A program made the translations under genes and the position numbers. A model generated the notes under the pieces. The model was not told the DNA's origin, ran no database searches, and was given only the letters and a program-made list of their open reading frames with translations. DNA of 16,847 bases from Candidatus Bathyarchaeota archaeon B23 (lineage in GTDB: Archaea; Thermoproteota; Bathyarchaeia; TCS64; B23): NCBI GenBank assembly GCA_001593875.1, contig LUCA01000004.1, positions 1-16,847 of the forward strand, in the 5' to 3' direction. Positions 1-7,041 of the stretch are shown piece after piece. Positions within the stretch are counted from its first letter, which is position 1. Every line of letters begins with the position of its first letter.

Positions 1-35
1 TCCGGGAAGGGCTGTCCAAAGATGGTTAATATTGT

Positions 36-56
36 TCCAACTCTTCTAATGTTGGA
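36..56. repeat. Short inverted repeat upstream of the HTH gene
   Basis: TCCAAC at 36-41 pairs with GTTGGA at 51-56 around a 9-nt loop. It lies about 30 nt upstream of the TATA-like box of the winged-helix gene. It could be an operator for that autoregulated protein or a weak hairpin. A 6-bp arm is short enough to be chance. Confidence 0.25.
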
Positions 57-84
57 TAATAGTTCCTTAAATTGTCAGAGAATG

Positions 85-92
85 CTTATATC
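85..92 (+). promoter_or_regulatory. TATA-like box for the winged-helix gene
   Basis: CTTATATC lies in an AT-rich stretch (81-103) that contrasts with the GC-rich coding DNA. Its centre (about 88) predicts a transcription start near 114. That coincides with an in-frame GTG (114) and lies 18 nt before the ATG at 132. Confidence 0.45.
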
Positions 93-131
93 TTAATTTT
101 TTTCAGAAAGAACGTGGAAAAGGTGGTGTAT

Positions 132-386
132 ATGAGGAGGAATGGGTTGGATATCTGCGCCGACATCCTGGAGGTGGCGAGGATGGGGGCGAGGAAGACC
201 CACATCGTCTACAAGGCCAACCTCAACTTCAGGATCGTCGAGAGATATCTGCAGAGGCTCATGGAGGGGGGACTGCTGGAGAGGAGGAAGGGGGAGAGGC
301 TCTACGTGACGACCCCCGAGGGGCTGAGGTTCCTGGAGCGGTATAGGGAGCTGACCAACCCGCTGTATGGGGGAGGGAGGCCTTGA
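132..386 (+). CDS. Winged-helix DNA-binding protein (HTH_45-like)
   Basis: This 84-residue protein looks like the small archaeal winged-helix regulators of the HTH_45 (PF14947) type. Residues 1-20 form a first helix, followed by the typical GARKTHIVYKANL segment (about 16-28), a recognition helix (about 30-43) and a beta wing ending YVTTPEGLRFLERYREL. It should bind DNA as a homodimer; its target is unknown and may be its own operon. I chose ATG 132 because AGGTG lies 6 nt upstream and family members begin close to this point. An in-frame GTG at 114 would suit a leaderless transcript, and TTG 72 and GTG 123 are also open. The last codons overlap the start of a one-helix membrane microprotein, so the two are probably co-translated. 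The fold is well supported; any regulated process is unknown. Confidence 0.8.
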   Translation: MRRNGLDICADILEVARMGARKTHIVYKANLNFRIVERYLQRLMEGGLLERRKGERLYVTTPEGLRFLERYRELTNPLYGGGRP

Positions 387-487
387 AGAAGTTGATCGCC
401 TGGATCATCGTCGCCTCAGCCTTCATCATCTGCCTCATCTCCATCGCCAGGATCATCAACTTCCTCTCCAGCTTCACCCTCACCTAG
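383..487 (+). CDS. Single-span membrane microprotein (34 aa)
   Basis: A TTG start at 383 overlaps the TGA stop of the winged-helix gene (TTGA), with GGGAGGGAGG immediately upstream as a ribosome binding site. The frame closes at TAG 485-487 and gives 34 residues. They begin with a positive stretch (MKKL), continue with a hydrophobic segment of about 18 residues rich in Ile, Ala, Val and Leu (IAWIIVASAFIICLISIA), then a lone Arg and a second short hydrophobic patch. This is the profile of a small one-helix membrane protein, or of an uncleaved signal anchor. I recognise no family. Stop-start coupling to a DNA-binding protein suggests it could tether or sense for that regulator, but this is inference. 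Its shortness means it could be chance; the ribosome binding site and overlap argue for translation. Confidence 0.5.
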   Translation: MKKLIAWIIVASAFIICLISIARIINFLSSFTLT

Positions 488-496
488 CTTGAATAG

Positions 497-504
497 TTAT
501 ATAA
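497..504 (+). promoter_or_regulatory. TATA box, RHH-sat-AlkP operon
   Basis: TTATATAA is centred about 28 nt before ATG 529. The expected start site at or next to the A of that ATG implies a leaderless mRNA. It sits in the 41-bp gap after the membrane microprotein and separates the two transcription units. Confidence 0.7.
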
Positions 505-528
505 GCCTCAACGGGCCTCATCACTCAG

Positions 529-738
529 ATGGCGATGTCTGAGGAGACCGTGACCATCAGGATCCCGAAGGGGCTCTACAGGAGAATCGAGGAGAGGATC
601 GCCGGAACCGTCTTCTCCTCCGTGGAGGAGTATATCATCCACAAGTTGGAGAACGAGTTTCCGGAGGAGCCCATCTACTCCGAGGAGGAGGAGAGGATCA
701 TAAGGGAGAGACTCCGCAGGCTAGGATATATAGAGTGA
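529..738 (+). CDS. Ribbon-helix-helix (CopG/MetJ-type) protein
   Basis: This 69-residue protein starts with a ribbon strand (ETVTIRIPKGLYRRIEERI, about 5-23), then FSSVEEYIIHKLENEF (about 29-44), the strand-helix-helix layout of the CopG/MetJ ribbon-helix-helix fold. Such proteins bind DNA as dimers through the paired strands. The acidic C-terminal part (YSEEEERIIRERLRRLGYIE) is not part of the fold. From memory it resembles the last residues of many AlkP-superfamily phosphohydrolases, one of which is encoded two genes downstream; I could not check this by alignment. ATG 529 is chosen because the TATA box is 28 nt upstream; ATG 535 is the alternative. The gene lies 6 nt before sat and so leads the operon. 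It may autoregulate the operon or serve as a protein-binding partner; both are inference. Confidence 0.8.
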   Translation: MAMSEETVTIRIPKGLYRRIEERIAGTVFSSVEEYIIHKLENEFPEEPIYSEEEERIIRERLRRLGYIE

Positions 739-744
739 TGTGGG

Positions 745-1890
745 ATGCCCGCCCCCCACGGCGGAAGGCTCATCGACAGGGTTGTCCCAGAGCCTAGGAG
801 GGGAAGGCTTAGGGAGGAGGCTGAGGAGCTGCCGAGGGTCTCGGTCTCCAGGGAGAAGCGGAGGGACTTGGAGAGCGTCGCCTACGGCATCTACAGCCCC
901 CTGGAGGGCCCCCTCACCCAGGGGGATTACAGGTCGGTGCTCGATAGGGGGAGGCTCTCAGGGGGAGTTCCCTGGACCATGCCGATAGTCCTCGACGTCT
1001 CGGAGGAGGAGGCCTCAAGCTTCGAGGAGGGGGACGACGTGGCCGTCGCAGAGGGGGGAGAGGGCTTCGCCATCCTCCACGTGGAGGAGAGGTATCCACT
1101 CGACAGGAGGGAGTACGCCCTCAAGGTCTTCAAGACCCTTGATCTATCTCATCCAGGGGTTGCGAGGGCGATGGAGATGAAGCCCATCCTCGTCGGCGGC
1201 CCCATCGACCTCTTCAGGGAGGCCCCTGGGAGATTCCCCAGGTATAGGTTGAAGCCTAAGGAGACCAGGCTCCTCTTCAGGGAGAGGGGCTGGAGGACCG
1301 TCGCCGGCTTCCAGACGAGGAACGCCCCCCACCTAGGCCATGAGTATGTGCAGAAGACGGCGCTGGCCTTCGTCGACGGCCTCTTCATAAACCCCCTCAT
1401 AGGGCGGAAGAAGCCCGGCGACTTCAGGGACGAGGTCATCATCGAGGCCTACGAGGCGCTGCTGAGGCACTACTATCTGAGGGAGACGGCCGTCCTCGTC
1501 ACCTTGGAGATGGAGATGAGATACGCCGGCCCGAGGGAGGCCATCTTCCACGCCATCATCCGAAAGAACTTCGGCTGCACCCACTTCATCGTCGGCAGAG
1601 ACCACGCCGGCGTCGGCAGATACTACGGCCCCTATGAGGCCCAGGAGGCCTTCGACGAGTACCCAGACCTGGGGATAACCCCCCTCTTCTTCCGCAGCTT
1701 CTTCTACTGCCCCCGATGCGGAGGCGTCACCAACGAGCGGGTCTGCCCCCATCCGGCTGAGGAGCGCATCGAGTTCAGCGGCACCGGGATCAGGGATATG
1801 CTGATGAGGGGGGAGAAGCCCCCCAGGGAGTTGATGCGGCCGGAGGTCGTCGACGTAATCCTCAGACATCCCGACCCCTTCGTGAGGTGA
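745..1890 (+). CDS. sat: Sulfate adenylyltransferase (ATP sulfurylase)
   Basis: This 381-residue enzyme converts ATP and sulfate to adenylyl sulfate (APS) and pyrophosphate. The N-terminal PUA-like part begins PHGGRLIDRVV, typical of Sat. The catalytic domain carries QTRNAPHLGHE (190-200), the family's QxRN...HxxH nucleotide site, and GRDHAG (284-289). A cluster with C322, C325, C334 and H336 matches the zinc-binding insertion of archaeal Sat. Length is normal for archaeal forms, which lack the fused APS kinase of fungal enzymes. ATG 745 is the only start after an in-frame stop at 736, and the gap to the RHH gene is 6 nt. The next gene is an AlkP hydrolase. No APS kinase, APS reductase or sulfate transporter is in view, so assimilation, sulfation and the reverse, ATP-forming direction all remain possible. 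Confidence 0.95.
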   Translation: MPAPHGGRLIDRVVPEPRRGRLREEAEELPRVSVSREKRRDLESVAYGIYSPLEGPLTQGDYRSVLDRGRLSGGVPWTMPIVLDVSEEEASSFEEGDDVAVAEGGEGFAILHVEERYPLDRREYALKVFKTLDLSHPGVARAMEMKPILVGGPIDLFREAPGRFPRYRLKPKETRLLFRERGWRTVAGFQTRNAPHLGHEYVQKTALAFVDGLFINPLIGRKKPGDFRDEVIIEAYEALLRHYYLRETAVLVTLEMEMRYAGPREAIFHAIIRKNFGCTHFIVGRDHAGVGRYYGPYEAQEAFDEYPDLGITPLFFRSFFYCPRCGGVTNERVCPHPAEERIEFSGTGIRDMLMRGEKPPRELMRPEVVDVILRHPDPFVR

Positions 1891-1896
1891 GAGCCT

Positions 1897-3294
1897 GTGA
1901 GGAGAATCCTGATCATAGGGCTGGACTGCGCAGCCCCAAAACTCCTCTTCGAGAGGTTCATCGACAGGCTGCCGAATCTGGGGGAGCTGATGGGGAGGGG
2001 GGTCTACGGCAACCTGGAGAGCTGCGACCCGCCGATAACCATCCCGGCCTGGATGGTGATGGCGACGGGGAGGACTCCCGGGGAGCTCGGCCTCTACGGC
2101 TTCAGACATCGGAAGGACTACTCGTATAGGGACATCTGGATAGCCTCCTCCAGGAGCGTCAGGGCTAAGAGGCTGTGGGACTACGTCGCCGAGGCGGGGG
2201 GCGCCTCCTGCATCTTCGCCGTCCCGCCCAGCTACCCCCCCTACCCCGTCAAGGGCTGTCTAGTCAGCTGCTTCATCACCCCCAGCGTCAAGAGGGATTA
2301 CACCTACCCCTCGGAGCTGAGGGGCGAGCTGGAGGGCTCCGTGGGCGAGTATATACCCGACGTGGAGTTCAGGAAGGAGGATAAGGAGAGCATCCTGAAG
2401 GGCGTCTACGAGATGACGGGGAGGCACTTCGATATGATCAAGCATCTCGTCGCCCACAAGCCCTGGAGGCTCTTCTTCTTCGTCGAGATCGGCTTAGACC
2501 GCATCCACCACGCCTTCTGGAAATACTTCGACGAGGAGCACCACCTCTACCAGCCCGGAAGCGAGTTTGAGACCGCCGTCGAGGACTACTACGCCTACCT
2601 GGATGGGAGGATAGGGGAGCTGCTGGGGCTTCTGGATGAGGAGACCGCCGTCCTCGTCGTCTCGGATCACGGGGCCAAGCGGATGAAGGGGGCCTTCTGC
2701 ATAAACAGCTGGCTGGAGGAGGAGGGATACCTGAAGCTGAGGAGGCCCCTGGGGGAGATATCGAGGCTGGAGGACGCCGACGTAGACTGGAGCAGGACCA
2801 TCGCCTGGGGCTGGGGAGGCTACTACGCCAGGGTCTTCATCAACGTCGAGGGGAGGGAGGCCGAGGGGGTGGTCCCCAGGGAGGACTACGAGGAGGTGAG
2901 GGAGGAGCTGGCGAGGAGGCTGAGGGGCATCAAGGGGCCCAACGGGGAGAGGTGGGAGACGGAGGTCCACAAGCCCGAGGAGCTCTACCCAGAGTGCAGG
3001 GGCAACCCCCCAGACCTCATGGTCTACTTCGACGACCTCTACTGGAGGTCCGCCGGAACCATGGGCCACCGCGACGTCTACCTGCCGGAGAACGACACCG
3101 GGCCGGATGATGCGGTCCACGATAAATACGGCCTCTACATCTACCACGACCCGGAGAGGGATTACGGCGGCAGACGCCTCGACATCACCATCTATCAGGT
3201 GGCCCCCCTCGTCCTGGAGGCTATGGGCTTAGGGGCTCAGCCGGGGATGGGGGAGCCCCCACCCTTCATCAGTAAAGGTTATGAGAGGGCTTAG
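1897..3294 (+). CDS. AlkP-superfamily phosphohydrolase/phosphomutase (COG3379-like)
   Basis: This 465-residue protein has the two-metal alkaline phosphatase fold. The visible metal and catalytic residues are D10 (IIGLD), the presumed nucleophile T48 (PPITIPAW), D201 and H205 (DRIHHAFW), D257 and H258 (VVSDHG) and H408 (AVHDK). Spacing and wording fit the archaeal type I phosphodiesterase/COG3379 group rather than classical PhoA or sulfatases, since no CxPxR sulfatase motif is present. The substrate is unknown; a phosphodiester, nucleotide pyrophosphate or phospho-sugar are the family options. There is no signal peptide, so it should act in the cytoplasm. GTG 1897 follows the sat stop by 6 nt, and GAGGTGA overlapping that stop serves as ribosome binding site. 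Tight coupling to sat suggests a job in sulfate-adenylate or sulfo-conjugate metabolism, which is inference. Confidence 0.85.
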   Translation: MRRILIIGLDCAAPKLLFERFIDRLPNLGELMGRGVYGNLESCDPPITIPAWMVMATGRTPGELGLYGFRHRKDYSYRDIWIASSRSVRAKRLWDYVAEAGGASCIFAVPPSYPPYPVKGCLVSCFITPSVKRDYTYPSELRGELEGSVGEYIPDVEFRKEDKESILKGVYEMTGRHFDMIKHLVAHKPWRLFFFVEIGLDRIHHAFWKYFDEEHHLYQPGSEFETAVEDYYAYLDGRIGELLGLLDEETAVLVVSDHGAKRMKGAFCINSWLEEEGYLKLRRPLGEISRLEDADVDWSRTIAWGWGGYYARVFINVEGREAEGVVPREDYEEVREELARRLRGIKGPNGERWETEVHKPEELYPECRGNPPDLMVYFDDLYWRSAGTMGHRDVYLPENDTGPDDAVHDKYGLYIYHDPERDYGGRRLDITIYQVAPLVLEAMGLGAQPGMGEPPPFISKGYERA

Positions 3295-3338
3295 GGGTAG
3301 GATGATCGAGTCGTCTGAGGAGGTGGTCTTCTCCCCAG

Positions 3339-3938
3339 ATGAAACGGGTGGAGAAGGTGGAGTATAGACCCACATCGGTTTACGAGAGCCTCCTAGAGAT
3401 GAAGGACATCTCGGAGCTGATGATCGATCTAGCCTACTCGTCGGTGCTGCTGAACAGCCGGGAGCTCGCCGAGGAGGTCTTGGAGCTGGAGAAGCGTATG
3501 GATACGATGGTCTACGTCCTCAACATGAACCTGATGCTCGCCGCCAGGGACCGGGAGGACGCCGAGACCCTCGTCGGCGTCGCCAAGATAGGGTCTCTCA
3601 CCAACAACATCTCCGATGCGGCGGCGGATATAGCCGGCATCGTCCTCCACGGCCTCAGCATCCACCCCATAGTGAGGGAGGCCTTCGAGAGGGTGGAGGA
3701 ACACATCGCCAGGGTGGAGGTCTCAGAGGGTTCGGAGATGGTAGATAAAAACCTAGATGAGCTGGAGCTGGCTGCGAGATTCGGCGTCAACGTCATCGCC
3801 ATCAGGAGGGGGAGGCACTGGCTCCTTAACCCCGGAAAGGAGGTGGTGATGCCGGGGGACATCCTCGTGGCCCGGGGAACCTCCGAGGGCCTGGAGGAGC
3901 TGAGGGAGCTGGCGGAGGGTGAGAGGGGGCTTGAGTGA
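3339..3938 (+). CDS. PhoU and TrkA_C domain protein, copy 1
   Basis: This 199-residue cytoplasmic protein has a PhoU-like helical half (about 15-120, with SELMIDLAYSSVLLNSRELA) and a TrkA_C/RCK_C half (about 125-193, including GVNVIAIRRG and MPGDILVARG). This pairing is the COG3273 architecture, often annotated as potassium-channel related. TrkA_C domains bind small ligands such as nucleotides and control ion channels or transporters; there is no membrane segment here, so it should be a regulatory subunit. ATG 3339 is the first start after an in-frame stop at 3303. GAGGAGGTGG (3317-3326) is a strong but somewhat distant ribosome binding site. The next gene is a paralogue with which it probably forms a heteromer. 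The transporter partner is not in the window. Confidence 0.85.
   Translation: MKRVEKVEYRPTSVYESLLEMKDISELMIDLAYSSVLLNSRELAEEVLELEKRMDTMVYVLNMNLMLAARDREDAETLVGVAKIGSLTNNISDAAADIAGIVLHGLSIHPIVREAFERVEEHIARVEVSEGSEMVDKNLDELELAARFGVNVIAIRRGRHWLLNPGKEVVMPGDILVARGTSEGLEELRELAEGERGLE
3410..3478 (+). repeat. 69-nt near-identical block, copy 1
   Basis: This block in the first PhoU-TrkA_C gene matches 3984-4052 in the second at 66 of 69 positions, with 50 consecutive identities (3429-3478 against 4003-4052). All synonymous positions in the 50-nt core agree. Confidence 0.9.
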
Positions 3939-4515
3939 AAGCTTCAGGGAGATCTGCGACTACCTGGTGGAGCTGAAGAACACCTCGGAGCTGATGATAG
4001 GCCTAGCCTACTCGTCGGTGCTGCTGAACAGCCGGGAGCTCGCCGAGGAGGTTCAGATGCTGGAGGAGCATATGGATCGGCTTCATACGGAGTTTGAGCT
4101 CCTAGTCCTCTCCAGCTCCAGGGATGAGGATGCCAGGGGGATGCTGGGCCTCATAAGGTTGGGGGTGGCGACAGAGAGGATCGCCGATGCGGCGGCCGAG
4201 ATCGCCGAGGTGGTGCTGAGGGGTGGAGAGACCCACCCCATATTGAGGATGGTCATCGAGGAGGCTGAGGAGACCGTCGAGAGGGCCACCCTCTCCGAGG
4301 AGTCGCCGCTGGTGGGCAGAACCCTGAGGGAGGCGAGGATACCGGAGGAGACTGGGATGTGGGTGCTCGCCATCCGACGGCGAGGCCGCTGGATCAGACC
4401 TCGACCTGAGACCGTCCTGGAGGCGGGGGATGTCCTCATAGCGTCGGGCTACGCCGACGGCGTGGAGGATTTCAGGAGGCTCGTCGAGGGGCGTCAGCCC
4501 CGAGGCGGCGGCTGA
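3931..4515 (+). CDS. PhoU and TrkA_C domain protein, copy 2
   Basis: A paralogue of the preceding gene with the same order: PhoU-like helices (about 5-115) then TrkA_C (about 120-190, with MWVLAIRRRGRW and EAGDVLIASG). Away from the shared 69-nt block the two proteins have clearly diverged, including in the ligand-binding half, so they likely have distinct roles in a heteromeric regulator. TTG 3931 overlaps the end of copy 1 and has GGAGGGTGAG at 3914-3923 with good spacing. GTG 3919 is also open and adds four residues, but its GGAGG abuts the codon. The 3' end runs 44 nt into the end of the converging EcfA2 gene (4472-4515), so terminator and both C-termini share the same DNA. Which ion or ligand it senses cannot be told. 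Confidence 0.83.
   Translation: MSESFREICDYLVELKNTSELMIGLAYSSVLLNSRELAEEVQMLEEHMDRLHTEFELLVLSSSRDEDARGMLGLIRLGVATERIADAAAEIAEVVLRGGETHPILRMVIEEAEETVERATLSEESPLVGRTLREARIPEETGMWVLAIRRRGRWIRPRPETVLEAGDVLIASGYADGVEDFRRLVEGRQPRGGG
3984..4052 (+). repeat. 69-nt near-identical block, copy 2
   Basis: Partner of 3410-3478, offset 574 nt, with mismatches only at 3999, 4001 and 4002. It encodes the SELMIGLAYSSVLLNSRELA segment of the second paralogue. Confidence 0.9.
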
Positions 4516-5317
4516 AGGCGTCGACGGCCTCCCCGATGGTGAGGGCGTCGACGTCGATCCCCCTCCGCCTCAACCTCAGGCAGAGCTCAGCTATCTGAGG
4601 CGGCTTGATGGCCGCCCTCCTCAGCAGCTCCAGGTCTGTGAGGATCTCCCTGGTGGGGCCGTCCCCTATGATGAGGCCTTCGGCCATCACCAGGGTTCTC
4701 TCGGCCAGCTCTGCGACGAATCTCATGGAGTGGGTGATGAAGAGGATGGTCTTCCCCTCCCTCCCCAGCCTTGAGATGAGCTCCGCCACGGCCCTGATGC
4801 CCCTGTGATCCTGGCCGCTGGTGGGCTCGTCGAGGAGGAGAACCTCAGGCTCCATGCTGAGGATGGAGGCTATGGTGAGGAGCTTCATCCTCCCATAGTC
4901 CAGGTCGTAGGGGTGGACATCCCTATAGGCCTCGAGGCCCACCATCGCCAGGGCCTTCTCCACCCTGGCGTCCACCTCCTCCTTTGATAGACCCTGATTC
5001 GTGGGCCCATAGGCCACCTCGTCGTAGACCCTGCTGGTGAAGATCTGGTGGGCTGGATTCTGGAAGACGTAGCCGACTATGCTGGTGAGCTCCTCCAGCG
5101 GCGTCTCCTTGGTGTCGAGGCCCCTCACCCTCACCACCCCCCTCGTCGGCTTCAACAGGCCGTTGAGGTGCTTGGCGAGGGTCGTCTTGCCTCCGCCGTT
5201 CTGACCTATGATGGCGATCATCTCCCCCCTCTCCACCTCCAGGGAGACGCCCCTCAGGGCCGTCACCTCCTCGCTGTAGCTGAACCAGACCTCCTCCGCC
5301 TCTATCAGGGGCCTCAA
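4472..5317 (-). CDS. ecfA2: ECF transporter ATPase, second subunit (EcfA2-like)
   Basis: An ABC ATPase of 281 residues that, with the next ATPase, powers the ECF importer by ATP hydrolysis at the cytoplasmic face. It has Walker A GQNGGGKTT (38-46), a Q-loop (Q86 in VGYVFQNP), Walker B VLLLDEPTSGQD (D163, E164) and the H-loop H196. The ABC signature is non-standard: LDYGRMK (139-145) stands where LSGGQ is expected, so the usual serine is replaced by aspartate. Related archaeal EcfA/CbiO subunits often have LSYGQ here. One degenerate and one canonical ATP site would make an asymmetric pair. TTG 5317 overlaps the upstream ATPase stop by 4 nt (TTGA), with GAGGTG upstream. The C-terminal end overlaps the converging PhoU gene. 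Confidence 0.92.
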   Translation of the reverse strand: MRPLIEAEEVWFSYSEEVTALRGVSLEVERGEMIAIIGQNGGGKTTLAKHLNGLLKPTRGVVRVRGLDTKETPLEELTSIVGYVFQNPAHQIFTSRVYDEVAYGPTNQGLSKEEVDARVEKALAMVGLEAYRDVHPYDLDYGRMKLLTIASILSMEPEVLLLDEPTSGQDHRGIRAVAELISRLGREGKTILFITHSMRFVAELAERTLVMAEGLIIGDGPTREILTDLELLRRAAIKPPQIAELCLRLRRRGIDVDALTIGEAVDAFSRRLGADAPRRAS

Positions 5318-6168
5318 CTCCTCAGCACCTCTCCGTAGAGCCTCACGGCCTCCGGCAGGGTTGTGGGATACTCCCCGAGGGCGACGCCCACCTCCCTCTC
5401 CAGGAGATAGGTCAGCTCGGTGACGGAGGGGGGGTCCACCCCGATCTCCTTGAGCCTGGAGACCTCCGATAGAACCCTCTTGGACTCGTCGATGGAGAGG
5501 ATCCTCCCCCCATGGAGCAGCAGTATCCTGTCGGCGATGTAGGCGAGCTCCTCGATCTCATGCTCCACCACCATGAGGGTGGACCCCTCCGATGCGAGTT
5601 CCCTCAGCACCCCGAAGACCTCATACTTCCCTATGGGATCCAGGAGGGCCGTCGGCTCGTCTAGGGCTATGACCTCAGGCCTCATCGCCAGGACCGTCGC
5701 CAGGGCCAGCCTCTGCTGCTGGCCGCCGCTCAGCTCATAGGGGGATCTCCCCTCCAGGCCCTTGAGGCCGACTCGTTCTATGGCCTCAGCCACCCGCTCC
5801 CCGATGACCTCCTTGGGGTAGCCTAGCATGGAGAGGCCGAAGCCCACCTCCTCCTCCACCGTGAGGGCGACGCCTGAGAGCTGCTCTATGGGGTCCTGGA
5901 AGAGGAGGCCCACCTTCATCGAGAGCTCCGCCGTCGAGTGCTCTTGGGTGTCGAGGCCTGCCACTATGACCTTACCCCTGATCCTCCCGCCGTAGAAGTG
6001 GGGGATGAGGCCGTTGAGGCATCGGCAGAGCGTCGACTTACCCGCCCCATTCGGCCCTATGACGCCGAGGACCTCCCCCCTATGGACCTGGAAGTCGATA
6101 TCCACCAGGACATCCTCCCTCGTGGGGTAGGAGTAGGAGAACTCTTCAAAGGAGACCACCGCCTCCAT
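5314..6168 (-). CDS. ecfA1: ECF transporter ATPase, first subunit (EcfA1-like)
   Basis: This 284-residue ABC ATPase is fully canonical: Walker A GPNGAGKST (38-46), Q91 in LLFQDP, signature LSGGQ (146-150), Walker B IALDEPT (D170, E171) and H203. The segment after the Q-loop and the C-terminal extension ending in EAVRLYGEVLRS fit ECF ATPases, which couple through a groove to EcfT. I chose ATG 6168 because GGGGTGA lies 5 nt upstream. GTG 6177 is also open and would overlap the EcfT stop as GTGA. Gene order S-T-A1-A2 with overlaps means the four subunits are made together. With the second ATPase it forms the heterodimeric motor; this one carries the intact signature motif. Confidence 0.93.
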   Translation of the reverse strand: MEAVVSFEEFSYSYPTREDVLVDIDFQVHRGEVLGVIGPNGAGKSTLCRCLNGLIPHFYGGRIRGKVIVAGLDTQEHSTAELSMKVGLLFQDPIEQLSGVALTVEEEVGFGLSMLGYPKEVIGERVAEAIERVGLKGLEGRSPYELSGGQQQRLALATVLAMRPEVIALDEPTALLDPIGKYEVFGVLRELASEGSTLMVVEHEIEELAYIADRILLLHGGRILSIDESKRVLSEVSRLKEIGVDPPSVTELTYLLEREVGVALGEYPTTLPEAVRLYGEVLRS

Positions 6169-6173
6169 CCCCT

Positions 6174-7019
6174 TCACCCCGCCACGTAGTAGAACTTGAG
6201 GTGGACGATGGGCGAGAAGCCGTAGAGGAGGTAGAGGTAGGCGAGGAGGAGGGTGACGGCGATCATCGCCGAGAAGAAGAGGTGGTCCCCGGCTCTGAGG
6301 CGGATGTCGTAGAGGCAGGTCTTCCTCACGGGTGCGCTGAAGCCCCGGGACTCCAGGGCGATGGCCCTCGTCTGAACCTTCATGAGGGAGCTGAGGGTTA
6401 GGGGTATCACGAGGGCTAGGAAGTTCCAGATCCTCTTTACGGGGTTCGCCTTCGTCCTCAGACCCCGTGAGAGCTGGGCCTGATAGATGGTCTGTATCTC
6501 GTCGAGGAGGAGGGGGATGAGCTGGAGGGTGATGGTCACCATATAGATGAACTTGTAGGGCAGCCTCAGCTTGAAGAGGAGGGCGATCAACTCCCCGGGC
6601 TCCGTTGTGAGGTAGAAGAGGAGGGCGGAGGAGACGCAGACGGCGATCTTCAACGGCCAGCTCAAGCCCCAGGTGAAGCCCTCATAGTAGAGGGGGAGCT
6701 CGAAGCCCAGGATGTGTAGCTTGAACATCAAGGTCTCATTCCAGGGGAAGAGCACCGAGAGGATGGGTATGGCGAAGGCGAAGCCGGGGAGGACGATGAC
6801 GGCGAGGACGAGGAGGATCCTCCTCAGGATCCCCGCAGCCGCCGCCAGGGCCAGGATGACGAGGAGGAAGAGGGCCGTCAAGACGTAGTCGTAGAAGACG
6901 TAGGCCAGCACCGATATCCAGAGGAAGAAGAAGAATTTAGGCCGGGGATCCAGCCTGTGGATTATGGAGTCCCCGGTTAAGACTCTCTTATCTAAGAGCA
7001 CCCTCCTGACGACTCCCAT
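6174..7019 (-). CDS. ecfT: ECF transporter transmembrane coupling protein EcfT
   Basis: A 281-residue membrane protein, the T-component that links the S-component to the two ATPases. Hydrophobic segments are visible at about 28-60, 66-92, 122-138, 157-172, 200-215 and 245-268. The long cytoplasmic part between them holds two SRG motifs, QAQLSRGL (184-186) and ALESRGF (224-226), the paired Ala-Arg-Gly-type coupling motifs that dock into the ATPases. The length suits EcfT. ATG 7019 has GGAGG 7 nt upstream, and a second AAGGAGG lies further upstream in the 22-nt gap after the S-component gene. The stop overlaps or lies within a few nucleotides of the EcfA1 start. Confidence 0.93.
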   Translation of the reverse strand: MGVVRRVLLDKRVLTGDSIIHRLDPRPKFFFFLWISVLAYVFYDYVLTALFLLVILALAAAAGILRRILLVLAVIVLPGFAFAIPILSVLFPWNETLMFKLHILGFELPLYYEGFTWGLSWPLKIAVCVSSALLFYLTTEPGELIALLFKLRLPYKFIYMVTITLQLIPLLLDEIQTIYQAQLSRGLRTKANPVKRIWNFLALVIPLTLSSLMKVQTRAIALESRGFSAPVRKTCLYDIRLRAGDHLFFSAMIAVTLLLAYLYLLYGFSPIVHLKFYYVAG

Positions 7020-7041
7020 CTATCCGCCTCCTTCTCCTCCT

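Noticed and set aside
93..104. T7 run (97-103) as a terminator for an upstream gene
   Set aside because: It sits between the TATA-like box and the predicted start site of the winged-helix gene, and no upstream gene end is visible to need it.
1333..2109. Long minus-strand open frame opposite sat and the AlkP gene
   Set aside because: Its product is a low-complexity mirror of the real genes, rich in Val, Asp, Leu and Pro, with no recognisable fold or ribosome binding site.
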